From assembly GCF_000186865.1 (NCBI RefSeq), contig NW_008705573.1, forward strand, positions 734,983 to 798,982: 64,000 nucleotides of DNA. Reading direction: 5' to 3'. Both the position numbers and the translations under genes were made by a program. Positions 51,822-59,410 of this stretch are shown here, in pieces. Each line of letters opens with the position of its first letter. Positions within the stretch are counted from its first letter, which is position 1. This stretch comes from Aureococcus anophagefferens (taxonomy: Eukaryota; Sar; Pelagophyceae; Pelagomonadales; Pelagomonadaceae). The notes beneath the pieces are model-generated. The model was given only the letters and a program-made list of their open reading frames with translations. It did not search any database and was not told the origin of the DNA.

Positions 51822-51829
51822 ACCAATAA
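46304..51829 (+). CDS. Giant SR / U2AF-type RRM / zinc-knuckle / cold-shock RNA-binding protein
   Basis: Exons 46304-47095, 47297-48467 and 48679-51829 give ~1704 residues. In order: a KSGEA-type repeat (about 40-110); an RS domain (about 160-215); a U2AF-large-subunit-like RRM (about 428-525, VYVGNLIPNTTSEALTGFF ending RINRPKGYAPPPG); two CCHC zinc knuckles (about 608-656); a Pro/Tyr-rich region; a second RRM (about 1030-1115); four cold-shock domains (about 1138-1205, 1355-1417, 1498-1568, 1598-1660; e.g. GVVKWFDNNEKKYGFLQP, MNWFDPTKHFGFL); and a poly-Pro tail. One base appears missing near 50885-50900, inside the second cold-shock domain. It is probably a nuclear pre-mRNA splicing or mRNP factor. 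SPF45 lies next downstream. Confidence 0.8.
46421..46640 (+). repeat. 15-bp coding tandem repeat
   Basis: Units of AAGAGCGGCGAGGCC and variants (GGCGACGCC) encode KSGEA/KGGDA pentapeptides at the N terminus of the RNA-binding giant. This slippage-prone tract probably varies between strains. Confidence 0.85.
47096..47296 (+). mobile_element. Introner element family B, copy B6 (sense, extended direct repeat)
   Basis: This is an intron of 201 bp with donor GTCCTCGC at 47096 and acceptor CTGCCCAG at 47296. The flanking direct repeat is 15 bp (GTCCTCGCCGAGGGC), longer than the usual 8. The upstream end reads CGAGGGCAGC rather than C(A/T)GGGCAGC. Splicing restores ...MRAVLAEGPLDGRNVSAV..., phase 0. 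Confidence 0.9.
48476..48678 (+). mobile_element. Introner element family A, copy A5 (sense to host gene)
   Basis: 203 bp with perfect terminal octamers. The duplication GCCCGCAG lies at 48468-48475 and 48679-48686. The host intron 48468-48678 uses donor GC and acceptor CACACAG, phase 1, and sits just after the second zinc knuckle (...YVQDCPQKALASAAQ...). Confidence 0.94.
51780..51823 (+). repeat. CCG microsatellite (poly-Pro)
   Basis: This nearly pure CCG tract encodes the C-terminal polyproline run of the RNA-binding giant. Confidence 0.85.
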
Positions 51830-52010
51830 TGGCGGCTGTGGATTGTTGGGTTGGTGGGGCCGCGGCGGTGACACGTCGACTGCAACCTGCGGCATCATCT
51901 CTGCGTGCACCGCAGCCATCTCTGCCTCGCCGGCGTCTCGAGCGGCGTCTCGAGCCGTCGACGCGCATAGCGCGCGCGCGCGCCGTGCGAGCGACGCGTG
52001 CGCAGCGACG

Positions 52011-53171
52011 ATGAGCGGCCTCTTCGACAACCTGCCGCCGTCCGGCGGCCGCGGCGGCGGAACACCGAGCGGCGGCAAGGGCGCCAAGGGCGGCCGCGGC
52101 GGCAACCTGGACGGCCGCGGCGGCCGCGGCGGCAATTTGGACGGCCGCGGCCGCGCCGGCCGCGGCCGGGGCCGCGAGACGAACCTGCAGGGCCGCGGCC
52201 GCGGCCGCGCCGGCGCGCCGGCGATGATGATGCCCGCGTCGCTGTCGCGGAAGCCGCCGGCGTCGGCGAACGGCGCGTCGGCCGGCGGCATCGGCGGCGG
52301 CGGCTGGACGACGACGACGACGACGAGCAGCGCCGCCGCCGAGAGCGAGCACGACGAGGAGAACCTGCCCGTGGGCTTCGTGCTCCGCGGCGGCGCGGCC
52401 GGCGTGCCGTCGACCGTCGAGGAGCGCGTCGAGGACCCCTACGACCCCGCGAACCCGAACGACTACGTGGAGATCCAGAAGCAGAAGGAGCTCGCCAAGG
52501 CCTACGAGCGGCGCGAGAAGCAGCGCCAGGTGCACCTGGAGAAGCTCGAGGCGGAGCAGGCGCGCCTCGCCGAGGAGCGGCAGCGCGCCGCGAAGCGCGC
52601 GATGGAGTCCGGCGACCTCGGGGCCATGAGCGGCCTGGGCCTGGGCAGCGGGAATCAGATGGGCCGGGGCCGCGGCGTGTCCAACCTGCCCGCGTGGATG
52701 AAGACGCGCAAGGCCGAGCCGCCGAAGCCCGCGCCGGAGCCCGCGCCGGAGGCGCGCTTCGAGTCCGCGTTCGCCGACGACGACGTCGCGCCCGCGCCGG
52801 CCGCGGCGCCGTCGGCGCAGCCGAACATCGTGCCGACGCTGGCGTCGCGGCCGTTGAAGACGCCGACGCGCGTGCTCCTGCTGAAGAACATGGTCGCGCC
52901 GGACGAGATGGACGCGGAGTTCCGAAAAGAGACGCGGTCCGAGTGCGGCAAGTACGGCGCCGTCGAGGCCGACGACGTCTTCCTCGCGCCCCACGCGCCC
53001 GAGGACGAGGCCGTGCGCGTCTTCCTCGCCTTTTCCGAGAAGAAGCACGCCATCCGCGCGTTCCTCGACATGGAGGGCCGCTTCTTCGGCGGGCGCCGCA
53101 TCACCGCGGGCTTCTACCCGGAGGACCGCTTCGCCGCGCGGGACCTCGCGCCGGGGAACGACCCCGTTTAA
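52011..53171 (+). CDS. RBM17: SPF45/RBM17-like splicing factor
   Basis: 386 residues from the ATG at 52011. A Gly/Arg-rich N terminus precedes EDPYDPANPNDYVEI, the SPF45 family motif, then a charged coiled coil (about 155-205). The C-terminal RRM is of the U2AF-homology (UHM) type (about 282-380: TRVLLLKNMV, ECGKYGAVEADDVFL, DEAVRVFLAF, GRFFGGRRITAGFY). UHMs bind tryptophan-containing ligand motifs in U2AF and SF3b, so it should act at 3' splice-site selection. The G-patch found between coil and UHM in animal and plant SPF45 is not visible. It lies head-to-tail after the U2AF-RRM giant. Confidence 0.85.
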   Translation: MSGLFDNLPPSGGRGGGTPSGGKGAKGGRGGNLDGRGGRGGNLDGRGRAGRGRGRETNLQGRGRGRAGAPAMMMPASLSRKPPASANGASAGGIGGGGWTTTTTTSSAAAESEHDEENLPVGFVLRGGAAGVPSTVEERVEDPYDPANPNDYVEIQKQKELAKAYERREKQRQVHLEKLEAEQARLAEERQRAAKRAMESGDLGAMSGLGLGSGNQMGRGRGVSNLPAWMKTRKAEPPKPAPEPAPEARFESAFADDDVAPAPAAAPSAQPNIVPTLASRPLKTPTRVLLLKNMVAPDEMDAEFRKETRSECGKYGAVEADDVFLAPHAPEDEAVRVFLAFSEKKHAIRAFLDMEGRFFGGRRITAGFYPEDRFAARDLAPGNDPV

Positions 53172-53405
53172 ATTCGCCGCGTTTAGGTCGATGTGGGTGG
53201 TGGGTTCGAGGCGGCTTGAGGGCGCCGGGCCCGGGCGAGGCCTCGCGACCTCGCCGATCCTCGGGGCGAACGCCTAAAATTAAATCTCCACTGAGTCTCG
53301 GACACTGAGGCTCCACACAGTACTGGCGAGTCTCGCCCTCCGAGTACACGGCGCGACCCCGATCGTCTACGCAGCGCCCCGATTCATTTCCCGACGCCCG
53401 CACAC

Positions 53406-54863
53406 ATGGACAAGCCGGGAGAGAGAGACTGGGAGAAGAAGCAGCGGGAGTACGAGGTGAAGAAGGCCCGGGCGAAAGCGCTCAAGCTCCGTCTGACCTG
53501 TTCCATCTGCTCTGAAAAGGCCAAGCTCAATTGCCCATGTGGCACCACGCAGTACTGCTCGACTGAATGCCAACGAATCGACTGGCGCGACCGCGGCCAC
53601 CGGAAGGCGTGCAAGAAGATCCGAGACGAGCGCGCGGCGGAGGCGGCGCGGGCGGAAGCGCCGATGCCCCCGCCGTCGCCCCCGGTCTACGGCCCCGCGC
53701 CGCGGTCGCAGGCCGACGAGATCCGCGCGCGCATCGCAGCCGAGCACGAGGCCGCCCGCGCGCTCCGCGAGGCGAACCCGGAGCCGGGGCCGACCTCGGC
53801 GCGGTGGGGGTCGCGGTGCCCGATCTGCTTGGAGGACTGGGACCTGAATGCTGGAATTCGGGTACACTTTTGTTGCTGCCGAAGGGTTTGTAGGTCGTGC
53901 TTTAACGTGACTGCAAGTGCGGGAAAGCCATGTCCTCTGTGTCGAGCGCCGGCTCTTTTAACCGACGCGGCGGAGCTTGCGGCAATTCGTCGCCACGTGG
54001 AGAACGACGTGCCGGAAGCGATCAACTCGTTGGCCACTATGTACCGCGACGGCCATCTGGGCCTGCCTGTCAATGAAAAAAAGGCCATGAAGATATTCAA
54101 GCGCGCCGTGGAGCGAGGAAACGTTGAGGCGATGACGAATCTTGGAACCATGTACGAGGACGGTAACGTTGTCAAACGGGACATTAAGGTAATCTTCAAG
54201 AAAGCAGAGCAGCTTTATCGCATGGGCGCGGACCGGGGATGCCATGGGGCGCAGCGCAGCCTCGGATTCATGATGCAAAGGAAGGGCGACTACGACAAAG
54301 CGATTTACTACTTTGAGATGTCAGCCAAACAGGGCTTCGCCCTTGCAGTGGAAGATCTCGAACGTGCGAAGCGGAGTCCGAGACCACCGACGGACGTGAA
54401 GCTACGATTCGGCCTCGGCGCGCGAGTCGAGTGCGCCATGGGCTTCGGATGGCTTCCGGGCCAGGTCGTAGCGTTGTGGTACCATGAGGAAGAAATGCCT
54501 GCGGGATTTATCTCGCCGTATCAGGTCGAGCTCGACAATGGCAACGTAATTTACACGCCGGGCGACGAAGACACCAGCATCCGCGCGCAACTCCGCTTCG
54601 CCATCGGCGAACGCGTCGAATGCTGCGAGCTGGGAATCTGGCACCCTGGCAGGGTCGTCGCGCACCGCGCTCTCAGGCATTTGCGGGGCTATCCCATCAT
54701 GAAAGAAATGGCGTATGAAGTGTCGCGCGACGACGGCGAAGTCTGCTTCGCGCCCGAAGACGACGACCAATACATTCGACCCCTGCCTCCCTTCCGGCGA
54801 CCCCGCGTGGGACCGGACGTGGCAGAACGCACCGGTGCGTTCAACGCGCCAGGCCTGCCATGA
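53406..54863 (+). CDS. MYND-RING-Sel1 repeat protein
   Basis: 485 residues, intronless. A MYND zinc finger (about 32-70: CSICSEKAKLNCPCG...CQRIDW..HRKAC) is followed by a RING-like cluster (about 137-180: CPICLEDW...CCCRRVCRSC...CPLCRA) and three Sel1-type TPR repeats (about 195-310). Two copies of a ~60-residue module follow (GLGARVEC..GWLPGQVVALWY, IGERVECCELGIWHPGRVVAH), both ending in ED/DD..IR. MYND and Sel1 act in protein interaction and RING in ubiquitination; the role here is unknown. Third-codon positions are visibly more AT-rich than in the neighbours, as in a young or transferred gene family. Confidence 0.78.
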   Translation: MDKPGERDWEKKQREYEVKKARAKALKLRLTCSICSEKAKLNCPCGTTQYCSTECQRIDWRDRGHRKACKKIRDERAAEAARAEAPMPPPSPPVYGPAPRSQADEIRARIAAEHEAARALREANPEPGPTSARWGSRCPICLEDWDLNAGIRVHFCCCRRVCRSCFNVTASAGKPCPLCRAPALLTDAAELAAIRRHVENDVPEAINSLATMYRDGHLGLPVNEKKAMKIFKRAVERGNVEAMTNLGTMYEDGNVVKRDIKVIFKKAEQLYRMGADRGCHGAQRSLGFMMQRKGDYDKAIYYFEMSAKQGFALAVEDLERAKRSPRPPTDVKLRFGLGARVECAMGFGWLPGQVVALWYHEEEMPAGFISPYQVELDNGNVIYTPGDEDTSIRAQLRFAIGERVECCELGIWHPGRVVAHRALRHLRGYPIMKEMAYEVSRDDGEVCFAPEDDDQYIRPLPPFRRPRVGPDVAERTGAFNAPGLP

Positions 54864-54955
54864 CTAAGCGCATCGGATCGAGGGTCTTAACATTCAAAGC
54901 GCCGCGGAAGCGGGGTGGACTTGAGGGGCGCCCCGCGGCGATCGCCGCCGCGGTC

Positions 54956-55915
54956 CTACCACGACTTGGGCTTGTCCTCGGCCCAGTCGAGGCGGATCGC
55001 GCGGCCCATGAGCTGCTCGCCCTGCTTGGCCATGCCCGAGTCGGCCTCCTCCGTCGTCGCGAACTCGACGAAGCCGCAGCCCTTGAAGTCGCCGGAGTTG
55101 CGGTCCGTGACCCAGCGGATGGAGTTGAGCGTCAGGGGGTCGAAGAACGCGCGGACCGCCGCGTCGTCGATGTCGTACGACAAATTGCCGCAGTAGAGCT
55201 TGCAGCCGCCCTCGGGCTTGGGCTTCAGCGGCCGGGGCTCGCGCTTGGGCTTGTCGCTCTTGGGCTTGGGGTTGTCGAGGCGGCAGTACATGGTGCGGCC
55301 CGCGACTTCCGTCTCGTTGCACGCCTCGACGGCCTTGAGGGCCTGCGCGGCGGTCTCGAACTCGGCGACGCCCATGCCCTTGAAGCGGCCCGTGTCGCGG
55401 TCCTCGATCCACTTGATGGACGTCACCGTGCCCGCGGACGCGAAGTGGCTCGTCAGCGCCGCGTCGTCGATGGACCAGGACAGGTTCGTGCAGAAGACGG
55501 ACTTGACGTCGCCCTCGCCCGCGGGCGCGGCCGCGGCGGCCTTCTCCTCGGCGGGCGCGGCGGCGGCCTCCTCCTTGGCGGGCGCGGCCTCCTCCTTCTC
55601 CGCGGCGGCCTCCTTGGCCGCCTTCTTGGCCGCCTTCTTGGCCTTCTTGGCCGCCTTCGCGTCGGCCTCGGACATCTCGACGTCCTTGGACGGCGTCGCC
55701 TCCTCGGCGCTCTCCTTCTTGGCCTTCTTCGCCGGCGTCGGCGACTCGACGTTCTCGCCGTCGGCCTCCTTCTTCGCCTTCTTCGCGGCCTTCTTCGCCT
55801 TCTTCGCGGCCTTCTCGTCGACGTCCTCGCCGACGCCCGCCTCCGCGGCCTTGCGCGCCTTCTTCTCGGCCTTGAGCGCCTTCTTCTCCTCCTTGGTCAT
55901 CGTCGATTCGCCCAT
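54956..55915 (-). CDS. Two-RRM nucleolin-like RNA-binding protein
   Basis: 319 residues. The Lys/Ala/Glu-rich N terminus (about 1-135, AAKKAKKAAKKAKKE blocks) resembles the charged region of nucleolin-type proteins and would favour nucleolar location. Two RRMs follow: about 140-215 (SVFCTNLSW...FKGMGVAEF) and 235-310 (KLYCGNLSY...FKGCGFVEF), with normal RNP2 and RNP1 spacing. The last residues are KPKSW. A role in rRNA processing is inferred. It is convergent with the MYND gene, 92 bp apart. Confidence 0.8.
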   Translation of the reverse strand: MGESTMTKEEKKALKAEKKARKAAEAGVGEDVDEKAAKKAKKAAKKAKKEADGENVESPTPAKKAKKESAEEATPSKDVEMSEADAKAAKKAKKAAKKAAKEAAAEKEEAAPAKEEAAAAPAEEKAAAAAPAGEGDVKSVFCTNLSWSIDDAALTSHFASAGTVTSIKWIEDRDTGRFKGMGVAEFETAAQALKAVEACNETEVAGRTMYCRLDNPKPKSDKPKREPRPLKPKPEGGCKLYCGNLSYDIDDAAVRAFFDPLTLNSIRWVTDRNSGDFKGCGFVEFATTEEADSGMAKQGEQLMGRAIRLDWAEDKPKSW

Positions 55916-56352
55916 GGTTGCAATGCCTGCGGAGGAGGACCGGTGAGCGCGCGGGTCGCGGCGGGCGATGAGGGGCGTGGAACAGTCCCGCCCGCGGCGC
56001 AGGCGCCGGCGGCGTGCCGGCGCGCGCGGCGCGGCGCCGGCGCGCGGCGCGGTGCCAGCGCGCGGCGCGGCGACGGTCGGGCGGTGCTCGCGCCTCTCGC
56101 AGGGTGGAGGCGTCGCTCGTGGACGCAGGCAACACGCGACTTGGTTGGTGATAAGCTGTCTCACTATTATCGCGGAAAATGGCGCTTCGGATCGCCTCGA
56201 TGCACGGCATGTTGAACGCCGCGCATGCCGCCGCTGGGCAGCGCATCCTTTTGAGGCAGCAGCCCACGCTGCCGCGCGCAAAGGCAGCCGCACTACCCGG
56301 GCGAAGCACATTCGAAGCGAGACCGGGCGACTAAAAACGCGCGCGCGCCGCG
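55916..56352. other. Intergenic, GC-palindromic repeat
   Basis: This 437-bp spacer lies between two minus-strand genes. At about 55996-56078 a CCGGCGCGCGGCGCGG-like unit recurs three or four times. The rest is less GC-rich and shows no ORF with protein character. Confidence 0.55.
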
Positions 56353-57499
56353 CTAGGGCCACGCGAGCGCCCAGGTGAGGACGGGGTAGATGTCGTCGGG
56401 GAACGCCGTCGGGCCCGCGATGGGCTGCTGGGCCTCCTCGAGGATCGTCGCGCCCGCGGTCTCGAAGAGCGCGAGGTAGTAGGCGCGCGTGCGGCACACG
56501 CTCCGGTCGTCGTCGTCGACGACGAAGGCCTCGTCGTCGTCGTTCGACTCGGGCGCGTTCATGCCTCTCAGGCAGTTGTCCTTGATGACGAGGAAGCCCC
56601 GGTCCGTCAGCGCCGCGCGGCACCGGTCGAGGAAGCGCACGAAGTGGCTGTCGGTCAGGTGGCCCACGCACCACTGCGTCCATATCACGTCGTACGATTT
56701 GGCCGCGGGCCGCCTGTGTGGAATTCAACACTGGTTTGGGGGGAACTTCAGAATTCTCTAGCTCGATCAAATCGAAGTCGATTCGGCTGATTTTTGGACG
56801 AATCGATTGCTCTCGTCGAGTTCTCGAAGCACAGCCGAAGAGCTTGCGTCGAAACTGTCGCATATGCGCACATTGAAGTCGGGTTGAAGATTTGAACTGC
56901 ACACAGCGGGCCGCCACGTCTGCATCGCGCTCTCGACGAAGCGGCAGTTCGCGGCGTTTCCGCCCACGGCGACGCCGCCGCTCTCGCCCGGCGCGTCGAC
57001 GAAGGCCGGCGCCGCCCGCAGCAGGGGCGCCGACTGCTCCAGGACGTCGACGCGCGCCGCGCCGCACGCTAAAAGCACGTGCTTGGCGACGCGCCCGATG
57101 CCCGCGGCGACGTCCGCGGCCACGAAGTCCATGCGCCGTGCCCCGCGCCGCGGCGACGCGCCGCAGCAGCGCGCGGCTCTCCGCCGCGTCCGGCGTGTCC
57201 AAGTTCGCGAAGCCCCCGAGGACGCCGTCGACCGTCGGCGGCGCCGCGTGATGGTCGCGCCAGTAGGCCGCGGCCCGATCGTACCACGTGCCGCGGTAGC
57301 TCGCGTCGCGCCACAGGGCGCTCGGGCTCGGCCACGTCGACGCGTCGGACGAGCCGTGCACCGCCGTGCGCTTCCGGGCGAGCACCTGCTCCACGAGCGC
57401 CGCGACGGCGACGTCGGCGTCGACGACGTCGCTCAAAGCGTGCGCCAGGTCCTGCGTGATCTGCGTCTTCTCGTCCTGGATGGCGACGTTGGTCGCCAT
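56353..57499 (-). CDS. NTMT1: Protein N-terminal Xaa-Pro-Lys methyltransferase (NTMT1-like)
   Basis: Exon 57499-56915, introner A6, exon 56713-56353; about 314 residues. The SAM-binding GAGIGR motif appears as AAGIGRVAKHVLLA. After splicing, ...TWRPAAKSYDVIWTQWCVGHLTD matches the NTM1 substrate/SAM region, followed by GFLVIKDN, DDRSVCR and a family-like C terminus. The enzyme methylates the alpha-amine of proteins with an X-Pro-Lys start. Just before the SAM motif the frame shifts near 57125-57145 (one extra or two missing bases), probably an assembly error since both sides are conserved; a recent null allele is the alternative. The start is MATNVAIQDE; an upstream Met at 57565 is also in frame. 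Confidence 0.8.
56714..56906 (-). mobile_element. Introner element family A, copy A6 (sense to host gene)
   Basis: 193 bp, about 10 bp shorter than the other A copies, with the loss near the GGTTTGGGG end. The duplication CGGGCCGC lies at 56706-56713 and 56907-56914. Host intron 56914-56714 has donor GC (GCGGCCCG) and acceptor CACACAG, phase 2. Confidence 0.93.
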
Positions 57500-57696
57500 G
57501 TTCTTGCTGCGCGGTGTGGGCGCAGGCGCTCCGGTGTGCGTCACGCAGCTGCAGAGCTGCCACACCTCGATCGCTTCTCAAGTCTGCTTCTCGGCTCGAG
57601 TTCAGCGAGAGAAACATGAGGGAAACATGGGCACCGAGCCGTGTGCAGATCCAAGCGAACCAAAAGCAGACGCCCAGCGTCGAGCGAAGCGAGGTG

Positions 57697-59223
57697 TTAG
57701 ACGATCGGCGCGAGGATGGCGAGGGCCGGGCCCGGCGTGAGGGGCGGCGGGACGGCCGCGGCCGGCGGCTCGTCGAGGAGGGGCTCCTGGAGCGAACGGT
57801 CCCGCGGCCGGCGCTCGGCGAACGCGCCGGACCGCAGGTAGCACAGGTCCAGCACGACGAGCGCGACGTCGACCGCCGCGCCGCCGGCGCCGACGCGGAA
57901 GAACAAACCGGTTCCGACGGAGCGGCACCCGAACTCCGAAGCGCCGCAGTTCACCAGCAGCCCCGCCAACCCCCCCACCAGAATCTGCGCCGCGGTCATC
58001 GTGTTGTTGACGAGGGCCGCGGCCGTCGACAGCGCGGCCTCGTCGCGGGAGAAGCGGCGGCACAAGATCTGCGCGTTCGACGTGTGCGGCGCGAACGAGG
58101 CTCCCGAGAGCGCGACCACCACCAAGGTCGCGACGGGCCGCTCCGGGCCGAGCCAGCGGCTCGCCGCCACGGCGCCCAGGAGCAGGAGCTCCCCAAAAAT
58201 CCAGACCGCCGCGGCGCCGAAGCACCGGTTCGCCCGCGGCAGGAACGGCCCGACGCCGACGCCGACGAACGTCTGCGCCGCCAGCGCGACGAGGGGCAGC
58301 GACGCGCCCCGGAGCTTCGTGCCCAGACCGAGCCACGTCGTCGACCAGAACGTGAACGTCGTCAGGCCGACCCAGCCCACGAACTGGATCGTCAAGACTA
58401 AAGCGAGCGCGGCCGTCGGCGCGGGCCGCGCCGACGAGCTCGCGACGACGTCGCCGTCGTCGTCGTCGTCGTCTTCGTCGTCGTCCTTGCGCCGCCGCGG
58501 CGCCGCGGCCGCGAGCGCCGCGGCCGTCGTCGCGAGGAGCACGCCCGCCGACAGCGCCCAGGACGTCTGGAAGTAGGACGTCCCCAGGAGCCCGCGCGCC
58601 GGCACGACGGCGATGGCCACCAACCCGAGGCCGCGGCCGAAGAGCTGGCTCAGCGAGTAGAGCGCGTCGCCGTCCTCGTCGTCGCCCGCCTCGGGCCACA
58701 TGGCCACCAGCAGGCTCCGGCCCGGCACCAGAATCAGATCGTGGCAGAGGTCGACGACGCCGAAGAACAAGAAGCACGCCGCGGCCTCGTAGGACCGCGC
58801 GCCGATGAGCGGCGTCGCGCCGAGCGCCGCGATGCAGGCGAGGCCGAAAGCCGCGAGGCACGCGACGAACCTGCGCCGGTTCGAGAAGGCGACGAGCCGC
58901 CGCGCGGACGGCGACAGCGCGCGCGACCCGTCGGCGCGCCGGCCGACGAGCGGCGTGATGAGGAAGCTGAAGATCGGGTTCACCGTGTAGATGAGGCCGG
59001 CCACCGACGGCGCGAGCGCGAGCGGTCGCGCCAGGAGGTGGGGGATCATGACCGACTCGCCGACGGCCCAGCCCCACTCCACGGCGAAGCCCGTCAGGGA
59101 GACGCAGAGCAGGCGTACGGCGCTCATGATCGCCGAGGCGCCGGTGGCTGAGGCGCGCGAGGCGGCTGCCCTCACTCGGGTCGGGGCGAGCGGCGCAGGA
59201 GCTGCCGCATCGATTGCTACCAT
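57697..59223 (-). CDS. MFS/GPH transporter, SLC45-like
   Basis: 508 residues with 10-12 hydrophobic helices. The first helix region GFAVEWGWAVGESVMIPHLL and the following NPIFSFLITPLVGRRAD match the plant sucrose transporter/SLC45 group of H+-sugar symporters. A cytosolic loop holds an Asp-rich tract (KDDDEDDDDDDGD). The C terminus ends in a dileucine-like LQEPLLDEPP, a possible vacuole-sorting signal. An internal ATG at 59127 (MSAVRLLCV) is an equally good start. The substrate is not determined. Confidence 0.72.
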   Translation of the reverse strand: MVAIDAAAPAPLAPTRVRAAASRASATGASAIMSAVRLLCVSLTGFAVEWGWAVGESVMIPHLLARPLALAPSVAGLIYTVNPIFSFLITPLVGRRADGSRALSPSARRLVAFSNRRRFVACLAAFGLACIAALGATPLIGARSYEAAACFLFFGVVDLCHDLILVPGRSLLVAMWPEAGDDEDGDALYSLSQLFGRGLGLVAIAVVPARGLLGTSYFQTSWALSAGVLLATTAAALAAAAPRRRKDDDEDDDDDDGDVVASSSARPAPTAALALVLTIQFVGWVGLTTFTFWSTTWLGLGTKLRGASLPLVALAAQTFVGVGVGPFLPRANRCFGAAAVWIFGELLLLGAVAASRWLGPERPVATLVVVALSGASFAPHTSNAQILCRRFSRDEAALSTAAALVNNTMTAAQILVGGLAGLLVNCGASEFGCRSVGTGLFFRVGAGGAAVDVALVVLDLCYLRSGAFAERRPRDRSLQEPLLDEPPAAAVPPPLTPGPALAILAPIV

Positions 59224-59288
59224 TTTGCCACTTCAACGACTTCAAGAAAAAGTGTAAGTTCGACCGCGATAAAAGTCCGGGCGCCAAG

Positions 59289-59407
59289 ACCCGACCCTTC
59301 GACGCACTCGACGCGCTGCGCCGCCGCCCGCCACCCGCATTCGACAACCCGACCCTTCGACACGCAACCCGACGCGCTGCGCCGCCGCCCGCCACCCGCA
59401 TTCGACA
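59289..59407 (+). repeat. Tandem ~60-bp duplication upstream of start codon
   Basis: Two copies (59289-59346, 58 bp; 59347-59407, 61 bp), each starting ACCCGACCCTTCGAC and ending CACCCGCATTCGACA. They lie directly before the ATG at 59411, within the divergent spacer, so they probably duplicate 5'UTR or promoter sequence. Confidence 0.85.
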
Positions 59408-59410
59408 CCC

